From an uncultured Victivallales bacterium (GTDB lineage: Bacteria; Verrucomicrobiota; Lentisphaeria; Oligosphaerales; JAFGRS01), in assembly GCA_903837355.1 (NCBI GenBank), contig CAILUI010000149.1, forward strand, positions 1-40,376: a stretch of 40,376 bases of DNA, read 5' to 3'. A program made the position numbers and the translations under genes. Numbering within the stretch: position 1 is the first letter of the stretch; the number at the start of each line of letters is the position of its first letter. Below are positions 27,125-36,593 of the stretch, in pieces. The notes beneath the pieces are model-generated. The model was not told where the DNA came from. It was given only the letters and a program-made list of their open reading frames with translations, and did not search any database.

Positions 27125-28588
27125 ATGTGGAGTGTTTTACTGACTCGACGGCTGTTCGTCGTCCTCAGTGCCGTCGGCGTGATGGCTAGCGCAGTCCGCG
27201 CCCAAGTCTCGCCTGCCGATGAGCTGCAAGCTCTGCTGGACCGAGCGCTGCAGGCCAACCCGCAGGTACTGGCTGCCAAGTGCCGGGTGGAGCAGGCTCT
27301 GGACCAGCACGAGGAGCTGCTCGGTTTCTTCGACCCGCGGCTCTATCTCGCCGGCGGTACGGCGCAGCGGGCGCGTGGGGTCCCGGGGGGTACGGGCTGG
27401 ACGTCGCTGACCGATGACGCTAACGAGCTGACCGCGGGCATCGAACTACCGTTGCGTCCGGGCGCCTATCTCACCCTGGGCGCGGCCGAGCGCTCGCTGT
27501 TCGACGGCGGCGGCGGCTATGACCAGCTCTACCAGAGCCTGCTGGGCGTGCGCCTGCGCATTCCCCTGATGCGCGACCGGGGCTTTGTGCAGTTTGAGCA
27601 GAACCGCGCCCGCGCCCTGGCCGACTACGGCGCCGCCGTGAGCGACACCATCGCGGTCATGCAGACCCTGCGACACGCCGTGGAGGTCGCCTACGTCGAT
27701 GCCTACTCGACCCTGGCCTCCTATGACGTCTCGAAGCGGGCCACGGAGCGCTTTCGGTTGCTCCTCGAGCAGGCGCGCGAACTGTCGCGACTGCAGGTGA
27801 TGCCGGCCTACCAGGTGTTCCCGGCGGAGATGGAGTTGTCGCTACGCCTGGAGGAGGAGGAGCAGGCGCGCCAGGTCCACGCGGTCAGTCTGATCCAACT
27901 GCAGGAGCAGATCGGCGACCGTCAGCCCGTCGCGCTGAGTTTCGGACCGGAGCATCTGGTCGCGGTGGCCGCTGGCCTGGGGCCGCTGCCTGAGGAGGAC
28001 GTGGAGCCCGCGCTGGAGCGGCGCGGCAGCTATATGCGCCTGCTCAACCGCATCGAGGCAGCGCGGGCGGATCTGCAGCGCGCCAGCGATGATCTGCGGC
28101 CCGATCTCTCGCTCAATGCCGCGACCACCTGGCGGGGCGAGGACCCGGACCAGCCCTTTGCCTCGCAGTCGATCATCAACGATAAGCCGCTCGGCGGCGA
28201 AGTCGTCATCGTCTGGCAGCAACCCCTGATGCAGCGCGCGGCCAACAGCCGCATCAGCGGCACCCGCGCCCGCATCGCCGAGCTCAAACAAGGCATCGAG
28301 ACGGAGCGTACGGCGCTGAAGGCCGACCTGCAGAGCGCCATGGCGGCCTACACGGTGCTGATCGGCCGCATCAAGCTGCTCGAGCAGGCCAAGGAGGCCG
28401 CGAAGCAGACCGTGGCCGCGGAAGATGAGCGCTTCCGCCTGGGCGAAGGGACCAGCCGCAACGCCCTCGACGCTCAAAAGGACCTGACCAACGCGCTGAA
28501 CCGACAGGCCCGGGCCGCGGCCGACATCCTGCGCGCCCTGGCTGACTACCGGCATGCCGCGGGGTACCCGGACGCCGCCCAGCCCTGA
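27125..28588 (+). CDS. TolC-like outer-membrane efflux protein
   Basis: Exported protein of 487 aa with a signal peptide (about residues 1-26, ending SAVRAQ). Two long coiled helical regions with VEVAYVDAY and ALKADLQSAMAAYTVLIGRI-type heptads and beta-hairpin segments match the outer-membrane factor fold, which forms a trimeric channel-tunnel across the outer membrane. FRLGEGTSRNALDAQKDL near the end is typical of this family. ATG 27125 is preferred; TTG 27113 in the same frame lies directly after GGAACG and cannot be excluded. The 168-base upstream gap has TTGACA at 26973-26978 but no convincing -10. It is the first gene of the export operon. Confidence 0.88.
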   Translation: MWSVLLTRRLFVVLSAVGVMASAVRAQVSPADELQALLDRALQANPQVLAAKCRVEQALDQHEELLGFFDPRLYLAGGTAQRARGVPGGTGWTSLTDDANELTAGIELPLRPGAYLTLGAAERSLFDGGGGYDQLYQSLLGVRLRIPLMRDRGFVQFEQNRARALADYGAAVSDTIAVMQTLRHAVEVAYVDAYSTLASYDVSKRATERFRLLLEQARELSRLQVMPAYQVFPAEMELSLRLEEEEQARQVHAVSLIQLQEQIGDRQPVALSFGPEHLVAVAAGLGPLPEEDVEPALERRGSYMRLLNRIEAARADLQRASDDLRPDLSLNAATTWRGEDPDQPFASQSIINDKPLGGEVVIVWQQPLMQRAANSRISGTRARIAELKQGIETERTALKADLQSAMAAYTVLIGRIKLLEQAKEAAKQTVAAEDERFRLGEGTSRNALDAQKDLTNALNRQARAAADILRALADYRHAAGYPDAAQP

Positions 28589-28624
28589 ACCGGCGAGTGG
28601 CCCGACCCGCACGAGGACACGACG

Positions 28625-29437
28625 ATGGCTTGGATTTTCGATCGCCTCAAGAAGTCCCGCGAACAGGGGCCGCCCGAGGACAGCGGCGACAGCTTGCGCA
28701 ATTCCCTGCTGCAGGAGGAGCAGCAGGAGAATCTGCAACTGGACATGGCGGTGCTGGAGGACGACGACGGCTCGCGCGAGGAGAAGCTGGCCAAGGTCGC
28801 CGAGAAGGAGGTCCAGAGCGCCGCCGAAGTCTCGATCAAGAAGCTGCATGTGATCCGCATGGGGCGCTGTCCGGTGTGCGGCGCCCACCTCAGCCAGCAC
28901 CTGTTCGCGGGCATCTGCGAGGCCTGCGGCTGGCATGACTATGAGGTGCCGCGCACCGGGCCGGTGCGGGTGCACCTGCGCCACAACGACCGCGTGGTGG
29001 AAGGCGACCGCTGCTACATCGTCAAGACCGGCGCCTGCCTGGTCATCCGCAGCGACGTGGTCGTGGCGCGGCTACCCCGCGAATCCTACGACTACGTCGA
29101 ATACGTGTGGACGGAGGACGAGATCGATCAGCGCCACAAGCAGGTGGTGGACCGTATGCAGATTAGCTGCGGCTGGTGCGGCGATCCGGCGGACCCCGAC
29201 AAGGACGGCTTCCACATGGTCCACGTCGCCTTCGGCGGGGTCCAGGAGCGCTACTGCTTCTGTTCCGACGACTGCTACGAGGCCTTCCGCAAGATGTACC
29301 CGGCCCGCGTCCACCGCAACTGCTACGAACGCGACTGCAGCGACTGCAACCTCTGCATCAAGCGCTACAGCAACGAGGCCGAAGGCATCCGTATGCTGGC
29401 CAAAGACTTCCTCACGGTGCGCAAGAAGGTCAAGTAG
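28625..29437 (+). CDS. Cys-rich zinc-ribbon / TRASH-like cytoplasmic protein of export operon
   Basis: Protein of 270 aa with 15 cysteines and no signal or membrane segment. Residues about 25-75 are acidic and helical, probably coiled coil. A zinc ribbon has C82-P-V-C85 and C98-E-A-C101. The middle (about 112-170) is beta-rich. A second metal site pairs C182-x2-C185 with YCFCSDDC (C213-x3-C217), resembling the FCS/TRASH fold. The C-terminus has C233, C238, C241 and C244 (CYERDCSDCNLC), which could bind zinc or an Fe-S cluster. It lies 36 bases after the TolC-like gene and 46 before the HlyD-like gene, so it belongs to the operon. I do not know a named family; it could sense metal or redox state, regulate, or help load the exporter. 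Confidence 0.75.
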   Translation: MAWIFDRLKKSREQGPPEDSGDSLRNSLLQEEQQENLQLDMAVLEDDDGSREEKLAKVAEKEVQSAAEVSIKKLHVIRMGRCPVCGAHLSQHLFAGICEACGWHDYEVPRTGPVRVHLRHNDRVVEGDRCYIVKTGACLVIRSDVVVARLPRESYDYVEYVWTEDEIDQRHKQVVDRMQISCGWCGDPADPDKDGFHMVHVAFGGVQERYCFCSDDCYEAFRKMYPARVHRNCYERDCSDCNLCIKRYSNEAEGIRMLAKDFLTVRKKVK

Positions 29438-29483
29438 GTCTGTCGCAGCGGTCCGCCGCTGCCTGGGCAGGGGATAAGGGTTC

Positions 29484-30593
29484 ATGAGCGACTACCGAAG
29501 CACCGTCGGCGAGGCGAAGCCGCTGACGGCCAGGAAGACGCGTCACCGCCGCTGGGTGATCACGTTGGTGATTCTGACGCTGCTGGGTGGGATCGTCTAC
29601 ACCGGCATCGCGGTCAAGCTCGAGCGCTACGTCGTGGCGTCCGGCTACGTGACCACCCGCGAGTACGCCGAGGTGCGACCCGCCATCCCCGGCACCGTGG
29701 CCGAGATCCTGATCTCCAGCGGGATGGTGGTCGAGAAGGGCGCGGTCCTGGTGCGGCTCGAGGGCGAGGAGGAGCAGGCGACCTTGGAGGAGTCCAAGCG
29801 GCGGGTGGAGAAGATGGCGGTGGACGTCGCCCGGCGCCGCACCGACATGGACACGCAGATGGAGCGCAGCCGCGTGGCGCTCGAGGAACAGAAGCGCACG
29901 CACAAGGATGCCATCGAGATCGCCCGCCTGCAACTGCGGGACGCGCAGACCAAGTTGCAGCGCACCAAGGAGCTGGTCGAGCGCGGCCTGAAGGCAGGCA
30001 ATGCGTTGGAGGACGATAAGCTCAAGGAAGAGCTGGTGCAGGCCCAACTCGCCAGTCTGCTGGCGCGGGACCTGGCCATCTACGAGGCGCTGCTGGAGCG
30101 CGACCGCCTGGCCCAGGCAACCGAGATCCAGTCCATGGAGCAGGAGCTGAACGCCCTGCGCGACGCGGTCCGCCGTAACGAAGCCCGGCTCAAAGCCAAG
30201 GAGGTCCGCGCGCCCATTGCGGGGAAGGTCCTGCGCTACGAGTTCGTGATCGGCGAACTCGTCCGGCCGGAGACCGTCCTCTGCGAGATCTTCGGCGGCG
30301 GCGACCGGGTGCTGAAGCTGCGCGTGGCCGAACGCCACGCCGCGCGGGTTGCCGTCGGCCAGCGTTACCGCGCCGTGCTGCCCCCCTACAAGGGCCTGCA
30401 GCGGGTCTACTTCACCGGCACCGTCGACGGCCTGCGCGACGCGATCCAGGCGGAGGCGAAGACGACCTACCGCGTGGCCTACTGCAGCTTCGATCCGCAG
30501 GGCCACGACATCCAGCCCGGCACCACGGCCGAAGCGCGCCTGTACTACGGCCGGTCATGCCTGTGGTTCTACCTCTTCAACATCGACATCTGA
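29484..30593 (+). CDS. HlyD-family membrane fusion protein (adaptor)
   Basis: Protein of 369 aa: short basic cytoplasmic N-terminus, one membrane helix (about 24-44), then a periplasmic adaptor. Split lipoyl halves are seen at about 63-95 (EVRPAIPGTVAEILISSGM) and after the hairpin (VRAPIAGKVLRYEFVIGE). A long alpha-helical hairpin (about 95-225) is rich in Glu, Arg, Lys and Leu. The remainder is a beta-barrel-like domain. The family joins an inner-membrane pump to a TolC-type channel. It is followed 22 bases later by the first ABC gene, completing a tripartite exporter. Confidence 0.92.
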   Translation: MSDYRSTVGEAKPLTARKTRHRRWVITLVILTLLGGIVYTGIAVKLERYVVASGYVTTREYAEVRPAIPGTVAEILISSGMVVEKGAVLVRLEGEEEQATLEESKRRVEKMAVDVARRRTDMDTQMERSRVALEEQKRTHKDAIEIARLQLRDAQTKLQRTKELVERGLKAGNALEDDKLKEELVQAQLASLLARDLAIYEALLERDRLAQATEIQSMEQELNALRDAVRRNEARLKAKEVRAPIAGKVLRYEFVIGELVRPETVLCEIFGGGDRVLKLRVAERHAARVAVGQRYRAVLPPYKGLQRVYFTGTVDGLRDAIQAEAKTTYRVAYCSFDPQGHDIQPGTTAEARLYYGRSCLWFYLFNIDI

Positions 30594-30615
30594 GCGCAGT
30601 GGGAGCCGCGGGTGC

Positions 30616-32367
30616 ATGAGCGAGAGCCGGCATAACCTCGCCAAGATTCTCGCCTTTGCGCACCCTTACCGCGGCCGCCTGTTCAGCCTGATGGCGTTGA
30701 CCGTCCTGCTGTCGGTGCTGGCGATGTTGCCGCCGCTGGTCACGCGTGCCATCGTCGACAAGGTGCTCACCGAGGGGCGCCGCGACCTGTTCGTCGGCCT
30801 GGCCATCTGCATGTTCGTGATGCCGCTGGTGATGGCGGCCTGCTCGTACCTCCAGTCGCTCGGGATTGCCGCGGTCGGACAGCGCTTTGTCTTCGACATC
30901 CGCATCGCCTTGTACCACCACATGCTGGGGCTGTCCCTGCGCTTCTATGGCAAGCACAGCGCCGGCAAACTGGTCAACCGCCTGATGGGCGACAGCGGTA
31001 CCGTCCAGCAGATGCTGACGGGACAGACCATCAACGTCATCAGCGATCTGGTCTGCGCCACCTTTGCCGTCACCGCCACCTTCGCCATCAACTGGCGCCT
31101 GGCCACGCTGCTGGCGCTGATTGTGCTGATCTTCGTGGTCAACTACCGCTTTAACATCCACCGTATCCGCCGCGCCAGCCGCAGCGCCTGGTCGGCCATG
31201 GATCGCCTCAGCGGCGGCGTGCAGAACCGCCTGGTGGCCAATGTGGCGGTCAAGACCTTCGGGGCTGAGGAGCGCGAGAATGCCACCTTCCAGCGGCATT
31301 CGGACAACACTCTGGAATTCGGCCGGGAAGCGATGGTCGCCGGCAGCAATTTCAGCCTCAACACCAACCTGATCCAGAACCTCGGACGCTCGCTGATCTA
31401 CTTCCTGGGCTGCGCCATGGTGCTCAGTGGCGACCTCACCTACGGCGACGTGATCGCCTTCACGACCTATGCCATGCAATTGCTCATGCCGGCGGTGCGC
31501 TTCTCGGAGCTGGCCCGCCAAATCGAGCAGGTCGGCATCGCCACCGAACGGCTGTTCGAGATCTTCGACGAGATCCCGGAAATCCGTAACGACCCGCATC
31601 CGATCACGGCGCCGCACGTGCAGGGCCGCGTGGACTTCAACAACGTCTTCTTCGAGTATGAGACGGGACGGCCGGTGATCCGCGGCCTGGACCTGCATGT
31701 GGAGGCGGGACAGACCATCGCCCTGATCGGCCCCACGGGCTGCGGCAAGTCCACCGTGCTGGCGCTGCTGCTGCGCTTCTACGACATCCGCTCCGGCGAG
31801 CTGCTGATCGACGGGGTCGACATCCGCCGTTACGATCTGCACTCCTTCCGCCGCCATTTCGGCATCGTCCTGCAGGAGCCGCTGCTGTTCAGCACCACCA
31901 TCGTCGAGAACATCCGCTACGGCCGGCCTTCGGCAACGCGGGAAGAGGTGGAGGCCGCGGCGCGAGTGGCGGAGATCCATGACTTCATCGTCGGATTGCC
32001 CAAAGGTTACGAGACCTTCGTCGGCGACTACGGCGTCGAACTCTCCGTGGGCCAGAAGCAGCGCATCAACATCGCCCGCGCCGTGGCCGCCAATCCGGCC
32101 ATCCTGATCATGGACGAGGCTACCAGCTCACTCGACAGCGACTCCGAACGCGCCATCCAGAAGGCCATGGACCGTGTGCTCCAGGGCCGCACCTCCTTCG
32201 TGGTGGCACACCGCCTCAGCACCATCCGCAACGCCGACAAGATCGTGCTGCTGGACCAGGGACGCATTGCGGAGATGGGCCGCCACAGTGAGCTGATGGC
32301 CATGCCCGATGGGCGCTACCATGACCTCTACACCAAGCACATGGGTGCGGGCGTGCTGACCGAATGA
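30616..32367 (+). CDS. ABC exporter half-transporter, subunit 1 (consensus Walker motifs, LSVGQ signature)
   Basis: Protein of 583 aa, membrane domain (six helices, about 1-320) then ATPase domain. Walker A GPTGCGKST is at 372-380, signature LSVGQ at 476-480, Walker B ILIMDE with catalytic Glu501, and H-loop His532 in VAHRLS. The signature has Val in place of Gly, which weakens the site it faces. No C39 peptidase domain is present. Start 30616 follows GGGAGCCGCGGG. Its stop overlaps the next ABC gene's ATG, so the two are made together and should form a heterodimer. It resembles lipid/drug/peptide exporters of the MsbA/LmrCD type; substrate unknown. Confidence 0.93.
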   Translation: MSESRHNLAKILAFAHPYRGRLFSLMALTVLLSVLAMLPPLVTRAIVDKVLTEGRRDLFVGLAICMFVMPLVMAACSYLQSLGIAAVGQRFVFDIRIALYHHMLGLSLRFYGKHSAGKLVNRLMGDSGTVQQMLTGQTINVISDLVCATFAVTATFAINWRLATLLALIVLIFVVNYRFNIHRIRRASRSAWSAMDRLSGGVQNRLVANVAVKTFGAEERENATFQRHSDNTLEFGREAMVAGSNFSLNTNLIQNLGRSLIYFLGCAMVLSGDLTYGDVIAFTTYAMQLLMPAVRFSELARQIEQVGIATERLFEIFDEIPEIRNDPHPITAPHVQGRVDFNNVFFEYETGRPVIRGLDLHVEAGQTIALIGPTGCGKSTVLALLLRFYDIRSGELLIDGVDIRRYDLHSFRRHFGIVLQEPLLFSTTIVENIRYGRPSATREEVEAAARVAEIHDFIVGLPKGYETFVGDYGVELSVGQKQRINIARAVAANPAILIMDEATSSLDSDSERAIQKAMDRVLQGRTSFVVAHRLSTIRNADKIVLLDQGRIAEMGRHSELMAMPDGRYHDLYTKHMGAGVLTE

Positions 32368-34343
32368 GCCAAACGGAACACACCCGCGACTACGCCTTCC
32401 GCCCGCCCCCGCGGGAGGAAACGGCCAACGTCGACGTGATGCGCCTCTACTGGCGCTTCGTGCGTGCCTATGTGTGGCCGCGTAAGTGGTCGGTACTCAT
32501 CTGCATCGTGATCTCCAGCCTGAGCGCGGGCAGCGTCTACCTGATGAGCTTCTACGGCCGCGTGCTGGTGGATTCAATCCTGGTCATCCGGCCAAACGAC
32601 CAACCGGCGCCGACGGACGAGCGCACCTGGGCACCGGAACGCAACCGCCCCGCTGACGGCCGGCCGACCCAGGGCATGGGCAAGCGCATGGACCTGGGCT
32701 TTGCCGTCTTCGAGCGCCCGCCCGGCGCCGGACAAGACCTGCTGCGGCTGGCCATCGCCTATATCGCCACGCAGCTCATCCTGGACCTGATGGCGCGGGT
32801 CTCCAACCGCCGCTACATCCGCGTCTCGCAGGGGATTGTCGGGTCCCTGCGCGAGGACATGCATCGCAAGGTCCTGCAACTGCAGACCGCCTACCATCAG
32901 TCGATGAGTCCGGGCCGCTTGCTCTCGCGCATCGTCTCGGATGTCGGCGCGCTGCAGGACCAGATGATGTACTCCATCCTCGCCACCACGCGCTGCGCGA
33001 CCATGATCATCGCCGGTACCCTGATCCTGCTGGTGGCCGATTGGCGTATGGCCTTCCTGGCCTTCATGGTCACGCCGTTGTTCGCCTTTGTCTACCACCG
33101 GGCGCAGCCCGGCATCCGCGAACTCAGCCGGCAGTTGCGGCACACCAACTCGTGCATGTACGGCCTGGCCGCCCAGAAGATGGATGCCGTCAAAGCCATC
33201 CAGGCCTACTCCCGCGAGCGCCACGAGGAACTCAACTTCCACCGCCTGTCCGCCTGCTTCCTGCGCGATGCGCTGTACCAGCAGCGCCAGGGCGCGGCCC
33301 TGGGGCGTTCGGCGACCATCATCACCAGCATGTCGGACGCGACCATCTTCATCCTCGGCGCCCTCTGGGTCCTGGAGGGCAAGATGACCTTGGGCGAGAT
33401 GCTCTTCGTGCGCACGACGACGATGAACCTGTTCTGGCCCGTGGTGGAAGTCACCGGCCTGGGCGTGCTCTTCGGCAACATGCAGATCACGCTCGGACGC
33501 GTGGTGGATATCCTCGACCGGCCCGTCGAGATCACCGACGCCCCGGATGCCGTCGACTTCCCCAGTCCCCTCAAGAGCGGTATCGAGATCCGCGATGTCG
33601 CCTTCGCCTATGCGGCGCCCAAAAACCGCAACAAGGGCGACGACGCGGGCGGGGAGATGGCCGAGGAGCCTGTCCTCAAGGGCATCAACCTGACCATCCC
33701 CGTCGGCACCTGGCTGTGCGTCATGGGCGCTAGCGGCTGCGGCAAAACCACCCTGCTCTATCTGCTCAGTCGCCTCTATGAACCCCAGCGCGGCGAGGTG
33801 CTGGTCGATGGGGTCCCGCTGAACAAGATCCGCATGAACTCATTGCGGCGTTCAGTGGGTGTGGTGCCCCAGGAGGCCCAGATCTTCAGCGGCTCCGTGC
33901 GCGACAACATCGCCTACGGCGTGCCGGGGGCGACGCCGGCGCAGATCATGGCGGCCTCCAAGGCGGCCCAGTTGCATGAGTTCGTCCTGACCATGAAGGT
34001 CCAGTATGAGACCCTGCTGGGGCAGCGCGGCACCAGCCTCTCCGGCGGCCAGCGGCAACGGCTGAGCCTGGCCCGCGCCCTGCTCACCAACCCCGACGTA
34101 CTGGTCCTGGACGACTGTACCAGCGCCCTCGATGCGGATACCGAAAGGCGCATTCAGGAAACCCTGGCCGAGATCCTCGTCGGTAAGACCGCGGTGATCG
34201 TCTCCCAGCGCGTCTCCATGGCCTCGCGCTGCCACCGCATCTGCACCATCGAGAATGGGGTCATCAGCGAGTATGGCACCCATGCGGAGCTGGTGCAGAC
34301 GGGCGGCTTCTACGCCCGCCTGCACGCCCAGCAGACCGAGTGA
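32364..34343 (+). CDS. ABC exporter half-transporter, subunit 2 (degenerate catalytic site, extra periplasmic loop)
   Basis: Protein of 659 aa, overlapping subunit 1 by four bases. Walker [10 protein letters not shown] is at 455-463 and signature LSGGQ at 559-563. Walker B reads VLVLDD, with Asp584 where the catalytic Glu is expected, and the H-loop has Gln615 (VSQRVS) instead of His. Thus its own nucleotide site is degenerate, as in heterodimeric exporters such as TM287/288 and LmrCD. Between helices 1 and 2 there is about 50 residues extra (about 73-125, rich in Pro, Arg and Asp), predicted to face the periplasm. The gene is the last of the operon, 105 bases before the terminator hairpin. 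Confidence 0.93.
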   Translation: MSQTEHTRDYAFRPPPREETANVDVMRLYWRFVRAYVWPRKWSVLICIVISSLSAGSVYLMSFYGRVLVDSILVIRPNDQPAPTDERTWAPERNRPADGRPTQGMGKRMDLGFAVFERPPGAGQDLLRLAIAYIATQLILDLMARVSNRRYIRVSQGIVGSLREDMHRKVLQLQTAYHQSMSPGRLLSRIVSDVGALQDQMMYSILATTRCATMIIAGTLILLVADWRMAFLAFMVTPLFAFVYHRAQPGIRELSRQLRHTNSCMYGLAAQKMDAVKAIQAYSRERHEELNFHRLSACFLRDALYQQRQGAALGRSATIITSMSDATIFILGALWVLEGKMTLGEMLFVRTTTMNLFWPVVEVTGLGVLFGNMQITLGRVVDILDRPVEITDAPDAVDFPSPLKSGIEIRDVAFAYAAPKNRNKGDDAGGEMAEEPVLKGINLTIPVGTWLCVMGASGCGKTTLLYLLSRLYEPQRGEVLVDGVPLNKIRMNSLRRSVGVVPQEAQIFSGSVRDNIAYGVPGATPAQIMAASKAAQLHEFVLTMKVQYETLLGQRGTSLSGGQRQRLSLARALLTNPDVLVLDDCTSALDADTERRIQETLAEILVGKTAVIVSQRVSMASRCHRICTIENGVISEYGTHAELVQTGGFYARLHAQQTE

Positions 34344-34448
34344 GGAATCCCCTGCTCCCGTGGAACTTCCTGGCGCCGCGGCAGTCTATCCTAACAGACG
34401 CGGTTCTGGAGTGGCCACCGGCCCCCCTCAAGGATTGACAACTCGGTT

Positions 34449-34513
34449 GCCTCGGCAGGATTCCTCTCCCTCCCTCCTCCTCTCTTCCCTATCCTGCCGA
34501 GGCTTTTCTTTTT
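34449..34513 (+). terminator. Rho-independent terminator of the export operon
   Basis: GCCTCGGCAGGAT (34449-34461) pairs perfectly with ATCCTGCCGAGGC (34491-34503), a 13-bp stem with a pyrimidine-rich loop of 29 bases, followed by TTTTCTTTTT (34504-34513). The T-run is on the + strand only, so it serves the export operon. The convergent phosphatase gene ends at its edge. Confidence 0.9.
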
Positions 34514-35635
34514 CTACCACGTCTCCGGCGTTGGCGCCGGCGGTTGCGGCTCCAGGAGTAGGGCGCGCAGCCGAGCCACGGTCTCCGCGCTGACCCCCGC
34601 CATCTGCAGGTAGTTCAGCACCTGCTGGTTCACCGAGTCCGCCGGCGAACGTGCGCAGGTTGCCAGCGCCGCCATGAAGGCCTGGAAGCCAGGTCCGCGG
34701 CGCGAGCGCTCGCCCCACAGCGACAGCGAACTGAGCTCGTAGTCCATCTCGAGGTCCGGGCGCTCGACCCCGAGCGCGGCCTGCAGCAGGAAGGCTACCG
34801 TGGCGGCGCGGTCCGCCCCGGCCCGGCAGTGGATGAGGACGGGATAGGTGTCGGCCTGGCCGAGCATCTCGAACAGCCCAGCGCCGGCCGCCATGATCTC
34901 TGGCTGGAGGATACGGTCGTAGGGGAGGATGGGGATGTTCACGTAGCGCACCCGCGCTTCGGGGAGTGCGGGGCCCGGCTCTTCCTCCGGCTCGCGCAAG
35001 TCCAGGTCGGTACGCAGACGCAACTCGTCCAGCAGCACCTCCCGGCCCTCGGCACTGAGCGTGAGATGGCCGTTCATCTCGGAGGACCGGTAGACCAGGC
35101 CCTGGCGGACACGCAGTCCACCGGCGACCGGCCAGCCCCCGAGGTCACGGACATTCGTCATGTGCGGGACCCGTATCCAGCGCGGCAGGGCGGCGTGCGT
35201 CCGGAACGACGACGTCCCCGAGGCCGACACCGGCTCGCCCCGCAGCAGCGCGAAAACCCGCCAGTAGTAGACCGTGTCCACCCGCAGGTGCCGCACGCGC
35301 GCGACCGGCTCCGACAGATCGCGGATCACCAAGGGATCGGCGAGTTCAGGGTCGAGGCCCAGCAACAGATCGTAACGCAGCGCCCGGCGGATCCCCGGCG
35401 GCGGCAGCCAGCGAAACACCACCGACTGCGGGAAGCTGCGGTCGGGGCTCAGCATCTGCGGGTTCCACCAGGCGTTGCCCGGCCGGCTCAAGCCGTCCGC
35501 AGCCGGCAGATCGGGGTCCGCGCTCGGACCTGCCGGCAACTGGAACTGCTGCAGCGGCGCGGTCAACGCCCCACTCGCCGGTTCCAGAAGCATCACCGGG
35601 CCTGGATTGAGCGGACGACGACGCCAGAACACCAT
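34514..35635 (-). CDS. Tyrosine/dual-specificity phosphatase with N-terminal Fn3-like domain
   Basis: Protein of 373 aa. The C-terminal half (about 150-373) has the Y_phosphatase3 pattern: TNVRDLGGWPVAGGLRVRQG, LVYRSSEMNG and the active-site loop HCRAGADR with Cys270 and Arg276 (CX5R). The N-terminal part (about 65-145) reads like a fibronectin type III domain (VVFRWLPPPG, VYYWRVFAL). No clear signal peptide is present, so location is uncertain. AGGAG precedes the ATG, 13 bases after the TSUP stop, so the two genes form an operon. Known relatives dephosphorylate tyrosine or phosphoinositides; substrate is unknown. Confidence 0.88.
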   Translation of the reverse strand: MVFWRRRPLNPGPVMLLEPASGALTAPLQQFQLPAGPSADPDLPAADGLSRPGNAWWNPQMLSPDRSFPQSVVFRWLPPPGIRRALRYDLLLGLDPELADPLVIRDLSEPVARVRHLRVDTVYYWRVFALLRGEPVSASGTSSFRTHAALPRWIRVPHMTNVRDLGGWPVAGGLRVRQGLVYRSSEMNGHLTLSAEGREVLLDELRLRTDLDLREPEEEPGPALPEARVRYVNIPILPYDRILQPEIMAAGAGLFEMLGQADTYPVLIHCRAGADRAATVAFLLQAALGVERPDLEMDYELSSLSLWGERSRRGPGFQAFMAALATCARSPADSVNQQVLNYLQMAGVSAETVARLRALLLEPQPPAPTPETW

Positions 35636-35648
35636 CGAGGCTCCTCGC

Positions 35649-36419
35649 TCAGCCGAAAACCAGTCGGAGGGCCGCCAGCGCGGTCATGGCCTCCACCCAG
35701 ATGACATAGGCGCGGTTGCTCAGGCGGTTGACCAGCCAGATCCCGGCAGCAACCCCCAGCGGAATGCCCAGGACCAGATAGAGGTCCACGGTCAGGGTGG
35801 CCCGCGTGATCTGTCCCTGATTGACGAAGAAGGGCACCTTGAACGAGTTCACGAGCAGGAAGAACCAGGCGCCGGTGCCGATAAACTCGTTCTTGCGCAG
35901 CCCCATCGCCAGGAAGTAGACCTGCATCACCGGACCGGCCGCGTGGGCCAGCATGGTGGTGATCCCCGCCACCAGTCCGGCGACCATCGCCATACCCCAA
36001 CCCTTCGGGATGCGCTCATCCGGGATCACGCCACGATCGCGCAGCACCGCCAGCACGACCATGATCATCACGATGGCGCCAACGCTGATGCGGAGCGCCC
36101 CATCCGTGATGTGGCGCATGATCACACTGCCGATGATGACCCCCGCAAAGGCGATGGGGACCAGCCTCGAGAGCATGCGCCAGTTGGCGTGGCGATGGTA
36201 GTACAGCACCGCGAAGACGTCGCCCACAACCAGCAGCGGTAGCATGATGCCGATGGCCGGCCGCGCCCCAAACAGCGTGACCAGCAGCGGCGTCCCCAAC
36301 AGGCCCAGCCCGGCGATGCCCGCTTTGGACATGCCCTGCAGGGCCGAACACAGCAAGGCCAGCAACCAGCCCCAGAGCGTCAGGTCACCCGTCAGGTCAA
36401 CCACAGCCCACACCCCCAC
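35649..36419 (-). CDS. TSUP (TauE/SafE) family permease
   Basis: Inner-membrane protein of 256 aa with about eight hydrophobic helices in two halves. The N-terminal half has GMSKAGIAGLGLLGTPLL, typical of TauE/SafE, and the second half has GLVAGITTMLAHAAGPVMQVYFLAM, the paired repeat. The family is linked to export of sulfite, sulfoacetate and other sulfur-containing anions, so that is the family expectation, not a demonstrated function here. The start is GTG at 36419, with in-frame GTG alternatives at 36413 and 36404 and no strong ribosome binding site; treat the start as uncertain. Confidence 0.87.
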   Translation of the reverse strand: MGVWAVVDLTGDLTLWGWLLALLCSALQGMSKAGIAGLGLLGTPLLVTLFGARPAIGIMLPLLVVGDVFAVLYYHRHANWRMLSRLVPIAFAGVIIGSVIMRHITDGALRISVGAIVMIMVVLAVLRDRGVIPDERIPKGWGMAMVAGLVAGITTMLAHAAGPVMQVYFLAMGLRKNEFIGTGAWFFLLVNSFKVPFFVNQGQITRATLTVDLYLVLGIPLGVAAGIWLVNRLSNRAYVIWVEAMTALAALRLVFG

Positions 36420-36593
36420 CGCGCGCCACCCCGCAAGCCTCCCCCGCCGCGCCTGTCAGGGGTACGGACCAACACCGGAAAAACATAACCCCCCCGCTCG
36501 CCGGCGCAACCCACCCGGCGCCGGGGGCGGGGCTGTCTCAAGATCCCTAGCGCAGCGTCTCCGGTAGGGCGCGCGGGCCACGACAGCGCGGCT

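Noticed and set aside
34434..34439. TTGACA as promoter -35 near 34434
   Set aside because: It lies between the export operon stop and its terminator, with no -10 and no gene downstream on that strand.
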